Below are positions 1-8,490 of a stretch of 35,481 bases of DNA, one piece after another. Within the stretch, counting starts at the first letter, position 1. Each line of letters opens with the position of its first letter. The position numbers were made by a program, and so were the translations under genes. The DNA is from Candidatus Woesearchaeota archaeon. Its GTDB lineage: Archaea; Nanobdellota; Nanobdellia; SCGC-AAA011-G17; GW2011-AR20. The DNA lies in the NCBI GenBank assembly GCA_016203115.1, contig JACQNJ010000033.1, positions 1 through 35,481 of the forward strand. Reading direction: 5' to 3'. Below the pieces are notes generated by a model that saw nothing but the letters and a program-made list of their open reading frames with translations, was not told the origin of the DNA and did no database searches.

Positions 1-197
1 AAGGTAAATATTATGTGCTCTCTAACAATAGGATTGAGTGTCTTAACAGTAAGATTAACCTCTGGTACAAGAAGTTCAGAGGGTTCAAGAGATTGGACAC
101 AGCCAATCTCTGGTGCGAAATGTGGAAATTCTTCTACAATCTAATGAGGCCGAGAGTTATCCCTCATGAAGTTATCAGCATACATCAAATAATCTAA
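1..197 (+). CDS. Transposase, C-terminal fragment (DDE, IS6/IS240-like)
   Basis: The frame is open to the left window edge, so this is the 3' end of a longer gene; a GTG at 15 is internal rather than a real start. The residues NNRIE near the beginning, then FRGFK and the FYNLMRPR block, match the end of DDE transposases of the IS6/IS240 type, where the catalytic Glu sits in the N-N-x-I-E context and the domain ends in YNxxRPH. The tail after RPR is short. The catalytic Asp residues lie outside the window. The family is inferred from motif resemblance only. No terminal inverted repeat could be fixed, because the other end of the element is not visible. Confidence 0.7.
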   Translation, partial: GKYYVLSNNRIECLNSKINLWYKKFRGFKRLDTANLWCEMWKFFYNLMRPRVIPHEVISIHQII

Positions 198-284
198 GAA
201 TTTTATCAAAATTCCATAAGTAATGATTAATCATCATTATTTAAGTTAACAGAACCAAATTAAAGAATGTTTAAAAATGTTTAG

Positions 285-524
285 TTATACTCTCTCTTCT
301 AGCCTTCTTAGCTGGTTTTCTAAAATATTCAATGCCTCTCTCCTATTAATAAACCTTCTAGTTTTGACCTTAAAATAAACAGGGTAGACATTATGTACCC
401 CATCTTTTCTTTTTATAGCTCTAGCGAACCAATCAGCTTCCGGTGTTTTTCCATAATCTTCTAACACCCTAAAATAGGCGTCATTTACATGAAGATGATT
501 TAATGGAGCATCAAAGTATACCAT
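285..524 (-). CDS. Hypothetical protein, 79 aa
   Basis: A small soluble protein of mixed composition with an Arg/Glu-rich C-terminal helix (about residues 58-79). I do not recognise a family. It lies 30 bp downstream of the dehydrogenase gene on the same strand and could be its distal operon partner. No clear Shine-Dalgarno precedes the ATG at 524. Its residue mix (aromatic residues, a YPVYFKVKTRRF stretch) looks like real protein rather than a shadow of another frame, and no competing gene occupies the stretch. Confidence 0.5.
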   Translation of the reverse strand: MVYFDAPLNHLHVNDAYFRVLEDYGKTPEADWFARAIKRKDGVHNVYPVYFKVKTRRFINRREALNILENQLRRLEERV

Positions 525-554
525 ATAATTTATGAAAAGAGAAACAATAAAAAG

Positions 555-1661
555 TTATAGTCTACAAACCTTGCAAACTTTTCTCACTCTATCCCTTGCT
601 ATGGTTAAGGCAGAGCATCTTACACAATTTTCATGTTTATCTAAATTCTTTAATACAATAGAAGTATTTTTTGTTATTTTTTCTTCCACTAATTCAAACA
701 TTTTTTTTTCTGAGAATCCTTTATGCTCTGCATAGCTGCTTATAACACCACCGGCATTTGCTACAAAATCAGGGATTATTAAAATTCCTTTTTTAGTCAA
801 TAGCTCTTCTGTCTCATGGGTCATTGGAATGTTGCTTCCTTCAACTATGATTTTAGCTTTTATATTATCAACATCACCCGGAGAAATTAGATCTGGAATA
901 GCTGCTGTTATTAATACATCTACCTCTAATCCTATTATGTCTCTGCTTGGGATTCTTGTCCCATCCTGGTAATCTGTAACTCTCCCTTTTTCTTTTTTTA
1001 CCATTGCTAATTCTTTGAAATTTAATCCATCTTTATTGTAAATCACACCAGATGAATCTGAGACTGCTACTAATTTAGCTCCGTGCTCTGACAGGAATTT
1101 AGCTGCAAACCATCCAACATTCCCAAAACCCTCTATTGCCACTGTTGTGCTCTTTACATTCATTTTTTTATGCTTTAGAGCGACTAATGTTGCATGATAA
1201 ACTCCAAAACCTGTTGAGCCAAGTTCATGCGGCAGACCACCCATTTTTTTAGGTTTCCCTGTACAGGATTTTTTATTTCCATTTGCCTTTGCAAACCATT
1301 CCATTTCCTGCTCTGAGGTATTCATATCAGGAGCTGCTATATACATGGAAGGAGAGATTAATTTTAAAGCTTTAGCAAACTCCTCCACTAATTCTTTCTT
1401 TTCTTTCTTGCTTATGGATTTATCATCTGCTATTATTCCTGATTTAGCCCCCCCAAAGGGAAGGTCAGCAAGAGAGCATTTCCAAGTCATTACTCTTGCC
1501 AGTTTTGAGACTTCTTCAACAGAAACACTAGGAGTCATTCTAATGCCTCCCTTTCCAGGTCCTCTTGCAAGAGAATCAATTACAACAAAGCCATGCATCC
1601 CTGTTTTTGGATGATAAACTTCAAAAATTTTTTCTGGACCGATTTCATCAAATTCAACCAT
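555..1661 (-). CDS. Glu/Leu/Phe/Val dehydrogenase family protein
   Basis: An NAD(P)-dependent amino-acid dehydrogenase that would interconvert glutamate (or a branched-chain amino acid) and its 2-oxo acid plus ammonia in the cytosol. The N-terminal catalytic domain has GPGKGGIRM (residues 34-42), LPFGGAKSG with catalytic Lys73, and APDMNT with Asp112. The Rossmann domain has GFGNVG near residues 178-183. At 368 aa it is shorter than hexameric GDH (about 415-450) and closer to leucine/phenylalanine dehydrogenases, so substrate specificity is open. An AGGAG sequence at about 1665-1670 supports the ATG at 1661. The C-terminus is unusually Cys-rich, with three Cys in the last 15 residues. The frameshifted membrane gene lies immediately upstream. 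Confidence 0.88.
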   Translation of the reverse strand: MVEFDEIGPEKIFEVYHPKTGMHGFVVIDSLARGPGKGGIRMTPSVSVEEVSKLARVMTWKCSLADLPFGGAKSGIIADDKSISKKEKKELVEEFAKALKLISPSMYIAAPDMNTSEQEMEWFAKANGNKKSCTGKPKKMGGLPHELGSTGFGVYHATLVALKHKKMNVKSTTVAIEGFGNVGWFAAKFLSEHGAKLVAVSDSSGVIYNKDGLNFKELAMVKKEKGRVTDYQDGTRIPSRDIIGLEVDVLITAAIPDLISPGDVDNIKAKIIVEGSNIPMTHETEELLTKKGILIIPDFVANAGGVISSYAEHKGFSEKKMFELVEEKITKNTSIVLKNLDKHENCVRCSALTIARDRVRKVCKVCRL

Positions 1662-1673
1662 TTTACTCCTATA

Positions 1674-1900
1674 TTACATTAATTCTTTTGTTATATAATG
1701 TGTTATTATTAATATACTTATTCCAATTATGATTGATGACCATAAGCTCAATTATTTGGAAAAAGATATATGTCTTGTAATTCCCAAACACCCCTCCAAA
1801 AAGATATAACTGCTACACCTATCATTATAGAGAAGATTATCTGGTGATGGGTTTTCATCCTGCTAATCTTTTTGAGCATATTATTTACAAAATTTGTCAT
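1674..1900 (-). pseudogene. Small two-helix membrane protein, broken by one frameshift
   Basis: From the ATG at 1900 the frame encodes a Lys-rich start, a hydrophobic segment (IIFSIMIGVAVISFW) and then RGVWELQDIYLFPNN before a TGA. In the next frame the reading continues as a second hydrophobic segment (SSIIIGISILIITHYI) followed by TKELM and a TAA at 1674. Restoring one T in the short T run near 1750-1753 joins the two halves into a protein of about 75 aa with two membrane helices. This pattern resembles small archaeal membrane proteins. The stop lies 12 bp before the dehydrogenase start. A recent inactivation and an assembly error are both possible. Confidence 0.62.
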
Positions 1901-2056
1901 TATAAAAAACTTTTGTATAAGATGACTTTTTTCTTGAGATGAAAAATTTGGTGAAAAGAAAAAAATGAGTTAGATTAATAATCCTACAAATAATAAAAGT
2001 TTTAACTGGAAATGCTATAGAGTAATGTTTATTAATATTGAAATTCTGCTATTTTT

Positions 2057-3964
2057 ATGAGCTTAGCTGGAAGAAGGTTTAGCAGACGTTTTGCAATTGT
2101 AGCATCTCTAGCCTCTTTACTTACATTAGAATGTGATAATTCTGAAGAGGGGGTTTATTATTCTGCTCCAACTCAGCCTGTAGTAAATACTACGCAAAGA
2201 AGTAATAACCCTCCTGAGACTTTTATAGACAGAACTTATTTTACACAAGAAGGAAAAGAATTTGTAATAGAATTCAGTGGCAGAGACAATGATCCAGGGG
2301 ATAGAGTAGCAAGATTTGAATACAGAATAGATAATGACCCATGGAGGTCATATACTGAAAATCGCCTTGTTTTGGCTACAGCCTTTTATGATAAAGGAGT
2401 ACATACTGTTGAGTTTAGAGCGATTGATACATCAGGAGTTCCTGATCCAACCCCTTCTAGGGTAACTTTTCAAGGTATAAAAGAAGAAAGTGTTTTAGCA
2501 ACTACTACTAATTCAAATGGCGTTGGAAATTTAGTAGTTAATGGGAAAGAAATAGATGTAAGAACTGTTGATTCTGATTCAAGGGCACCAATAGGAAGTA
2601 TAGGTATAGAAGCTGTTTCTTATGGAAATGTAATTGGAACTATAAGCAAGGATCCATTAGGGAGATATTGGCCCCTAATATGGCCTGTTAGAATTAGTGG
2701 AAGAGGAAAGACATTGGCTGATATTGTTTTGGAAGTAGAGATGCAGAAGATTTCTGGCGATAGACCCTATACAATTTATACATCTGAGCCTTTATTTGAT
2801 AGCGAAACAAAATTATATTTAAGGTATGTTAACACGACCATATTAGAATTTATGACCGGCTATTTCAAAAAAAGAGATGAGCTAGGAAGAGCAATTGAGA
2901 TAGCTGAGTTCATCAATACATATGGAGGTTTTCAGGGGGAGAAGCAGATTACATTGGCTACTGACCTGAACAAGTTTAGATCAGATTACATAATGCATTT
3001 ACCTGACATAATAAACAAAATAGCCTCTCTTGTTGGTGTGACCGCAAGTCCGTATGCAATATACTGCGATGTATATGAGCAAACATCATTTGTCGGGACC
3101 AACACAGTTTCTTTTGATTTTAATGGGAACTATACAACTATGCTAGGCAGGGTTACATCACAAGATGGTGCACCTATCAGCGGAGCAACAATATCACAGA
3201 TACAGCCACCTGGACCTTCAAGCAGCACAAACTCAAAAGGGGAATATTCTATGTTTTATGTTAGAACAGGATATAAGCTAAGATTAAAGGTAGAAAGCCC
3301 AGGATTTGAGACGATTGTTAATGACGGAGACCTCCTTCCTGGATTGTGGGACTTAAAAAGAAATGACTATGTGATGCAAAAAACAAGATCACCAGAAACA
3401 TTGAAAACTATAACCTTACAGCCAAAAGATGGGAAGGATACTAGGATTGTAAAATTTGTTTGTCCACCATGCAGAGATCAGATATTGTTCTTTGAATGGC
3501 CCAATAGAGATGATGCTTTTGTTGGAAGAGATGAGGAGGATCAAATTATTTATAACATAAACAGGGCTTATATTGCATTTGATATGTCCAGGGTACAAGG
3601 GCTTAATATTCAACAAGCATTTTTAGAGTTATATGGTACAATGCGTTCAAATATATGGGGGGGTATAGTGGGCAATATTGGAGTAAGGAGAGTGTCATCT
3701 GGATGGACAGAAAATGGGTTAGAATGGAATAATCAACCCTCTTTTGAATCTCTTGTTCAAGATGCAATAAATATTGATTCCGGATACAAATGGAGGAGAT
3801 GGGATGTAAGTTCTGCTGCTATCTCATGGATGTCTGGCTTTGCAAATAATGGATTAGTATTAATCTCGTCAGATGAGAATACAGAAGGATATTTTGATTT
3901 TCTTACAAGCGACAGCCCAGACTCTCAACACCTACCCAGAATTGTAATATTCTATTCTGAATGA
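2057..3964 (+). CDS. Secreted cell-surface protein with carboxypeptidase-regulatory-like and DNRLRE-like domains
   Basis: A 635-aa protein predicted to be exported and probably surface-bound. Residues 1-27 are an Arg-rich start (GRRFSRRF) plus a hydrophobic segment ending LLTLEC; the Cys at 26 could be a lipid-attachment site, although LEC is a poor lipobox. About residues 50-140 look like a beta-sandwich domain (FxGRDND...FEYRID). Residues 360-430 carry GRVTSQDGAPISGATI, the signature of a carboxypeptidase-regulatory-like domain. From about 455 to the end the pattern (AFLELYG, WNNQPS, WDVSSAAISW, NNGLVLIS) matches the DNRLRE/CBM96-type domain of secreted proteins. It abuts the convergent gltX end to end. 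Ligand and role are unknown; adhesion or carbohydrate binding is inference. Confidence 0.8.
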   Translation: MSLAGRRFSRRFAIVASLASLLTLECDNSEEGVYYSAPTQPVVNTTQRSNNPPETFIDRTYFTQEGKEFVIEFSGRDNDPGDRVARFEYRIDNDPWRSYTENRLVLATAFYDKGVHTVEFRAIDTSGVPDPTPSRVTFQGIKEESVLATTTNSNGVGNLVVNGKEIDVRTVDSDSRAPIGSIGIEAVSYGNVIGTISKDPLGRYWPLIWPVRISGRGKTLADIVLEVEMQKISGDRPYTIYTSEPLFDSETKLYLRYVNTTILEFMTGYFKKRDELGRAIEIAEFINTYGGFQGEKQITLATDLNKFRSDYIMHLPDIINKIASLVGVTASPYAIYCDVYEQTSFVGTNTVSFDFNGNYTTMLGRVTSQDGAPISGATISQIQPPGPSSSTNSKGEYSMFYVRTGYKLRLKVESPGFETIVNDGDLLPGLWDLKRNDYVMQKTRSPETLKTITLQPKDGKDTRIVKFVCPPCRDQILFFEWPNRDDAFVGRDEEDQIIYNINRAYIAFDMSRVQGLNIQQAFLELYGTMRSNIWGGIVGNIGVRRVSSGWTENGLEWNNQPSFESLVQDAINIDSGYKWRRWDVSSAAISWMSGFANNGLVLISSDENTEGYFDFLTSDSPDSQHLPRIVIFYSE

Positions 3965-5605
3965 TTATTTATGAGCAAAATAAAATACTCTCTTTTTAGG
4001 AGTATTAAGCTCACATCTTATAAAGAAATTTCTTTCTAGCTGAATAATTTCATCTTTTTTTACTTTTTTTATTGATGATTCGGCTATTGCCTTTATTTTT
4101 TTGGCATTATCCATTACTATTTCTATATTTACCAAATCTTTTGAAACAGGAAGCCAGTGAATTAAGGATGCGTTTAAATTTTGATCTGGGGCTGTTGAAA
4201 TATATTCTTTGTTTTTAAAATTGAATAAATGCATTAATCTGTATATCTTGTTTTTTCCTAACTTGTCTTGAATGTAAAATTCTCCTGATGACTTTAATAT
4301 TCTAAAACCTTTCTTTAAATTAGGATGTAAAGGCAGTTTAGCTGTTAATTTGGGGGCATTATTTATTCTAATTTTTTTGGGATTGATAATTGCAAAATAC
4401 CTCTTTGCTTTTTTGTCTATTACTTCCTTGTTTAAATGCGCTAATTTTTCAAAATTGACATGGATCTCTGATTTTGTCAATCTGGCATCTTTTATAAAAT
4501 TGATAACTGTATCTGGCTGAAACCCTCGCTTTCTTAAAGCCTTTAATGTGCCTAGCCTTGGATCATCCCATCCTGTAAGCTTCTTTTCTTGAATTAATCT
4601 CTTAGCTTCTGAAGTTGATTTTACTCCTGAAAATATTATTCTTCCTAAGTAGATTGTTTCAGGATATTGCCAACTGAAATAGTCGTAAATGTATTTCTGC
4701 CTTATATCCGATATTTCCAAATCAATTCCTCTTAAAATATGGGTTACTTCAAGCTCATGATCATCAATTGCCGAAGCGAAGTTTAGCAATGGCCATACCT
4801 TTGCTTTTTTATTTAGTGGATGACTTGATTTGTTTACTATTCTAAACGCTGGCCAATCTCTTACTGCCGGATTTTCATGCATGATGTTTGTCTTTACCCT
4901 GTAGACAGCTTCCCCTTCCTTATATTTTTTAAACATTTTTTTCCATCTTTTTAGTGCTTCTGAACTGGATAAATTTCTGCATTCACATTCCATGCTTTTA
5001 TCTATTAATTTTTTGAATTCTTCCTGATCGCAGGTACAGATATAAGCATTATTACTCTCTATTAATTTCTCAGCATATTTGTAGTAAATTTTCAATCTCC
5101 CAGACTGAATTATTCTTTTATTTATTTTAATTTTTAACCACTTTAGATCCTCTTCAAACCACTTATAAGCTTCTTTCATTGGAACTTTGTTCTTAGGATC
5201 TGTATCATCAAATCTTAAAATGAAAGTTCCTTTGTATCTTTGAACAAAAAAATAATTCCATAGAGCAATTCTGGAGTGGCCTAGAGACATTGGACCATTT
5301 GGGTTTGGAGCAAAACGCATTACTACTTTGCCCTTTTTTGCTTTTGGTAAACTGGGAATTGTTAGAACTTCTTTTATTTTCTTTTTTTGAGGAATATTAT
5401 AATTTTTCAGTTTATTTTTTTGTTCTTCTAATGATAAAGAGTTTACTTCTTTTACTATTTCATTAATTTCTTGTGATATTTGCTGGATATTATTTTTTAA
5501 GCTGGGATTTTCCTGCAAGACCTTCCCTATGACTGCTCCTGGATTGGCTTTTCCATTAAATTGAACAGCATTATTTAGAGCATGTTTTAGAATTATATTT
5601 TTCAT
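3965..5605 (-). CDS. gltX: Glutamyl-tRNA synthetase, archaeal type
   Basis: Charges tRNA-Glu (and, in archaea using the transamidation route, tRNA-Gln) with glutamate; an essential cytosolic enzyme. Residues 1-90 are the helical N-terminal extension typical of archaeal enzymes. The class I core starts at MRFAPNPNGP, with the HIGH-type motif LGHS at 108-111, FDDTDP at 132-137 and, further on, FSGVKSTSEAKRLI and GWDDPRLGTLKALRKRG, the archaeal/eukaryotic GlxRS signatures. A beta-barrel anticodon-binding region follows. The length (546 aa) is normal. Its ATG overlaps the HEPN gene stop (5602-5605, ATGA), so it is translationally coupled to the MNT/HEPN pair upstream, which is an odd operon for a housekeeping enzyme. 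Confidence 0.95.
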   Translation of the reverse strand: MKNIILKHALNNAVQFNGKANPGAVIGKVLQENPSLKNNIQQISQEINEIVKEVNSLSLEEQKNKLKNYNIPQKKKIKEVLTIPSLPKAKKGKVVMRFAPNPNGPMSLGHSRIALWNYFFVQRYKGTFILRFDDTDPKNKVPMKEAYKWFEEDLKWLKIKINKRIIQSGRLKIYYKYAEKLIESNNAYICTCDQEEFKKLIDKSMECECRNLSSSEALKRWKKMFKKYKEGEAVYRVKTNIMHENPAVRDWPAFRIVNKSSHPLNKKAKVWPLLNFASAIDDHELEVTHILRGIDLEISDIRQKYIYDYFSWQYPETIYLGRIIFSGVKSTSEAKRLIQEKKLTGWDDPRLGTLKALRKRGFQPDTVINFIKDARLTKSEIHVNFEKLAHLNKEVIDKKAKRYFAIINPKKIRINNAPKLTAKLPLHPNLKKGFRILKSSGEFYIQDKLGKNKIYRLMHLFNFKNKEYISTAPDQNLNASLIHWLPVSKDLVNIEIVMDNAKKIKAIAESSIKKVKKDEIIQLERNFFIRCELNTPKKRVFYFAHK

Positions 5606-6024
5606 TTTATTAACCCTTTTATTATATTTATAATATTTTCAAATTCTTTTTTGTTTTTTTCATAAAATTCCATTGGAATGTCTTCACCATAATAATTTAA
5701 CCTATTCCTAAAAAATGACATTTGCGAGATTAGATAACTTTCACCTTCATAGTCTTTATTATTTATATAGAAATAACTGATCAAGCATTGATGATTTTTT
5801 GATCTTAACCCATTTTTCAATAGATAGGCTACAAGCAATTCTTTTATTACCTCATAATAATCTTCTACCACGAGAGAAACTGTATCTTGGTTTATTTTTG
5901 TATTTTTAGCCCTTTTTAATCTTAACATTGCCTTTTCTGTTATTGCTTTTATTCTATCATTATCTACCTCTATCTTCCTTATGAAGTTTCTTTCACAGTC
6001 TTTCCAGTTCATTATGTCATTCAT
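5602..6024 (-). CDS. HEPN-domain protein (toxin-type partner of the MNT gene)
   Basis: A 140-aa all-helical protein of the HEPN superfamily, whose members are mostly metal-independent RNases and act as the toxin half of HEPN/MNT modules. Residues about 55-90 form the Glu/Leu-rich helices ending LRSKNHQCLISYF, which is characteristic of the family. Near residue 108 the sequence FFRNRLNYYGE occupies the place of the RX4-6H RNase motif, but a Tyr stands where His is usual. Activity may therefore differ, or it may be controlled by AMPylation of Tyr, as reported for HepT/MntA. It overlaps the upstream MNT gene and the downstream gltX by ATGA each. Confidence 0.85.
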   Translation of the reverse strand: MNDIMNWKDCERNFIRKIEVDNDRIKAITEKAMLRLKRAKNTKINQDTVSLVVEDYYEVIKELLVAYLLKNGLRSKNHQCLISYFYINNKDYEGESYLISQMSFFRNRLNYYGEDIPMEFYEKNKKEFENIINIIKGLIK

Positions 6025-6521
6025 TTTACATATCCAAACAATTTTATTCCATTTAGGATATTATTTAATAGACTCTTTGGCACTCTTTTAATATTTGATT
6101 CCAGGAATATATCTATTTTATGCTTTAGTATTTTTTCATATTCTTTTAAACTTAATTCTTTTTTGACTGGCGTTTCTATGAATATATCAATATCTGAATC
6201 TTTATCATATTCTCCTTTTCTTACGCTTCCAAAAACTACTATTAATGAAGGATTTAACTCTTTTATTAAGAAGTCTATTAAACCTGCTTCATACATCTTG
6301 TTTATCATAAAGAAGGTTTTTAGAAATTTTGAATAGTTGTTGTATGAAAATTTATTTTTTTCATCTATTATACCTTTTATTCTTAATTCCCTTAAGTATC
6401 TCTGAATCGTTGAAGTTGGAACTTTAGTCTCTTTATTTATCCTTCTAATCGTAAAATATTCTTCGGGGTTATTGAAGAATAGTTCTAATACACTATCCCA
6501 TTTTTGGTTCTTAAGTACCAT
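6021..6521 (-). CDS. HTH-MNT nucleotidyltransferase (antitoxin of HEPN/MNT pair)
   Basis: Residues 1-65 form a winged helix-turn-helix (YFTIRRINKETKVPTSTIQRYLREL). Residues 90-166 are a minimal nucleotidyltransferase domain with the signature GSVRKGEYDKDSDID, a canonical GSx10DxD. In this family the enzyme AMPylates or otherwise neutralises its HEPN partner; the fused HTH suggests self-regulation of transcription. An 11-bp direct repeat (GTACCATTTTT on the plus strand) at 6515-6525 and 6535-6545 overlaps the start and is a likely operator. First gene of the MNT-HEPN-gltX operon. Confidence 0.86.
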   Translation of the reverse strand: MVLKNQKWDSVLELFFNNPEEYFTIRRINKETKVPTSTIQRYLRELRIKGIIDEKNKFSYNNYSKFLKTFFMINKMYEAGLIDFLIKELNPSLIVVFGSVRKGEYDKDSDIDIFIETPVKKELSLKEYEKILKHKIDIFLESNIKRVPKSLLNNILNGIKLFGYVK

Positions 6522-6545
6522 TTTTGAAATTAGTGTACCATTTTT
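6515..6545 (-). promoter_or_regulatory. Putative operator: two 11-bp direct repeats 20 bp apart at MNT start
   Basis: GTACCATTTTT occurs at 6515-6525 and again at 6535-6545 (plus-strand spelling). The inner copy covers the ATG at 6521. The 20-bp spacing is about two helical turns, as expected for two DNA-binding dimers on one face. A TATA-like TTATATAC lies just upstream on the minus strand. The same 20-bp arrangement of an ATGGT box recurs at two other MNT genes (starts at 23846 and 26471). Autoregulation by the HTH domain is inference. Confidence 0.5.
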
Positions 6546-6596
6546 AGTATATAAGGTTTTTGTTTTATTATTTATTACTTTACAGTAATTAAAATA

Positions 6597-6654
6597 GAAA
6601 GGTTTATAAATGATGAAAATTTTGATATTATAGATAAAAAGGGGTTAAAAGGAG
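6597..6654 (+). promoter_or_regulatory. Promoter (BRE/TATA) and Shine-Dalgarno for the 6663 gene cluster
   Basis: GAAAGGTTTATAAAT at 6597-6611 matches the archaeal BRE/TATA pattern seen repeatedly in this window. Transcription would begin near 6632, leaving a leader of about 30 nt that ends in AAAGGAG (6648-6654), eight bases before the ATG at 6663. Unlike the leaderless genes here, this cluster seems to use Shine-Dalgarno initiation. Confidence 0.55.
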
Positions 6655-6662
6655 ATAAGAAG

Positions 6663-6911
6663 ATGACAGTTTTAAGATTAACAATGTCGCCTGGTGCTCA
6701 GAAGTTATATAATAAACTACAGGCTATCCATGCTGCTAGGAGAATAATTAGAGATGGAAGAGCAGCTGAGAAAGATTTAGAGGCATTAGAAGGTTTAGTA
6801 AGAAGAGCAGATGGAACTTTTACAAGAAGGTCACAAAACGTGGTTAGACAAGTTGCATATGCCCTTGAAAATCAGACGCCTGTTTATAATGGTATAGATA
6901 TAAGAGTTTAA
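6663..6911 (+). CDS. Hypothetical protein, 82 aa
   Basis: First gene of a tight six-gene run. An Ala/Arg-rich, probably all-helical small protein (KLQAIHAARRIIRDGRAAEKDLEALEGLVRRADG), with no Cys and no membrane segment. No family is recognised. It has the only clear promoter and Shine-Dalgarno of the cluster, and is followed 11 bp later by the next gene. Confidence 0.65.
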   Translation: MTVLRLTMSPGAQKLYNKLQAIHAARRIIRDGRAAEKDLEALEGLVRRADGTFTRRSQNVVRQVAYALENQTPVYNGIDIRV

Positions 6912-6922
6912 TGGAGCAATAA

Positions 6923-7585
6923 ATGGGGTTTTCATTATTTAATCGAAATGTAGAACTAGGAAGAGTTCAAGAGTCAATAGGTGCAACACCGATATATTCT
7001 GCTTTAATGGATGGTCTGTCTGAGATGGAAAGAATGGGTGTTGATAGATTAGTTTTAGCCTTATATGACTCAAAACCAGATGATAGTGTGAGAGGCAGGT
7101 GGATATCTCCAGAAGAATCATGTTATTATCCTTTTGAGTTGTTGGCTGACTCAGAACAAGAAATTATTAGAGATCATAAACATTACACTATAATCTCATT
7201 AGTGAGAGCGAACGTTGGAGGAGTTAGAACATATCCAGCTAGGGGGTTAGAGATCTTTCATAGAACAGCAGTTAATCCTTTTCTCCCTCGGTTAAAACCA
7301 GAATCAAGTTTAAGATATGTAACAAGAGATGAGGGTTATGTGGGGGAAGAAGATCTTAAAAGATATTTAGAAGAAAGTGAAGCAGTTGATGCATGGACAC
7401 CAACGGCTATAGAACAAGCGGTTAATGCTGGGATTCAAGAATATCAAACAACAACAAAAAGATTAATGGAAGATGCGGGAGTGCATGATTCTCTTGAAAA
7501 TATGGAACAAAGGCAATACACACCATTTGAACAAATTATGGTAAACATGAGAAGAGGCATTAATAAAGCGATAAATAAAAAATAA
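6923..7585 (+). CDS. Hypothetical protein, 220 aa
   Basis: A soluble protein of mixed alpha/beta content with no signal peptide. It contains a run of possible beta strands (RLVLALYDS, YTIISLVRANVGG, RGLEIFHRT) in the first 120 residues and a helical C-terminal half. I do not recognise the family. It sits 11 bp after one unknown gene and 3 bp before the exported beta-rich protein, so co-expression is likely. Confidence 0.65.
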   Translation: MGFSLFNRNVELGRVQESIGATPIYSALMDGLSEMERMGVDRLVLALYDSKPDDSVRGRWISPEESCYYPFELLADSEQEIIRDHKHYTIISLVRANVGGVRTYPARGLEIFHRTAVNPFLPRLKPESSLRYVTRDEGYVGEEDLKRYLEESEAVDAWTPTAIEQAVNAGIQEYQTTTKRLMEDAGVHDSLENMEQRQYTPFEQIMVNMRRGINKAINKK

Positions 7586-7588
7586 AAA

Positions 7589-8254
7589 ATGGCAAGAAAA
7601 AAAATATTTGGGGCTTTAACTGCTGCAGTTTTAGGTTTAGCTAGTCAAGCACAAGCTAATGAAACAACTGTATACACAGGAGTTGATACTACTTATGTAA
7701 ATGCAGATTCTCTTAGAACAAAAAGAGTAGATCCTGCAGGTTTATCTCAAAAACAAGCCTCTCCCGATTTACAAGAGCAACATAGTCCAAAAATGAGGTT
7801 AGGGGGATATATCTTCGGTACAGGTGGAATGGTATATGAAACTAAAGATCGTAATTTTGGTGGTGGACCTGATGTAAGTGTTGGTTCAGAAATAAGAATT
7901 ATTGGACCATTGTATGTACAAGGACAATTTGTAGGTGTACTGGTAAAAGGAAAAGAAGAGACTCAAAGGTTGGCTGCATATAATGCTGGGATAGAAGCGA
8001 AATTAGGAAACCCTTTTGGACCTAATACTAACTTTATTGTTGGAGGGGGTTGGATAGGAGTTCGTACTGGAGATGAAAGAGCAGATGGACAGGGAGTGTA
8101 TTCTCGGTTGGGTCTGGAACTCAATATTGGAAAGCCTGATTATTATCAAACTTCAACGGGCATAAGATACGGAATTGATATGTCCAGAATTAGGACCAAA
8201 TCTGGTGATAAGGCCAGAGAAGTGGGTTCTTTTTTACAATTAGTTATTTATTAA
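7589..8254 (+). CDS. Exported beta-strand-rich protein, outer-membrane-barrel-like
   Basis: Residues 1-23 are a bacterial-looking Sec signal peptide: KKIFGALTAAVLGLASQ followed by AQA, with predicted cleavage before NE. After a polar stretch, residues about 70-221 alternate hydrophobic and polar residues with many Gly and aromatic residues (RLGGYIFGTGGMVYE, RIIGPLYVQGQFVGVLV, NFIVGGGWIGVRTG, FLQLVIY). This resembles small outer-membrane beta-barrel proteins and ends in an aromatic residue as many barrels do. Archaea usually lack an outer membrane, so the resemblance may mean only a secreted beta-sandwich. Fold and function are inference. Confidence 0.65.
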   Translation: MARKKIFGALTAAVLGLASQAQANETTVYTGVDTTYVNADSLRTKRVDPAGLSQKQASPDLQEQHSPKMRLGGYIFGTGGMVYETKDRNFGGGPDVSVGSEIRIIGPLYVQGQFVGVLVKGKEETQRLAAYNAGIEAKLGNPFGPNTNFIVGGGWIGVRTGDERADGQGVYSRLGLELNIGKPDYYQTSTGIRYGIDMSRIRTKSGDKAREVGSFLQLVIY

Positions 8255-8261
8255 ATTTAAG

Positions 8262-8489
8262 ATGGCAGAAAATAAACAAGAACAAATTGGATTTCATAAA
8301 GGAAGTTTAACAACTTTAGCTAAAGAAAGACAGGAATTATTAAGAATAGTTAAAATTACAGAAGAATTAATGAAAGCTCACAGTAATGCATTAAAAGAGT
8401 TAGGTGTTGATTTAGAAAAAGAAGCTAAAGAAGCCCTTGAGAAAATGCAGAGAGAGCAAAGTAAAAAATTAGATGAGAAGGTAGAGTAA
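8262..8489 (+). CDS. Small coiled-coil protein, 75 aa
   Basis: Almost entirely Lys/Glu/Leu-rich helix with heptad-like spacing (LRIVKITEELMKAHSNALKE, then EAKEALEKMQREQSKK), so probably a coiled coil. No membrane segment, Cys or recognised domain. Third-from-last gene of the cluster; it starts 7 bp after the exported protein and ends 1 bp before the next gene. Confidence 0.6.
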   Translation: MAENKQEQIGFHKGSLTTLAKERQELLRIVKITEELMKAHSNALKELGVDLEKEAKEALEKMQREQSKKLDEKVE

Positions 8490-8490
8490 A

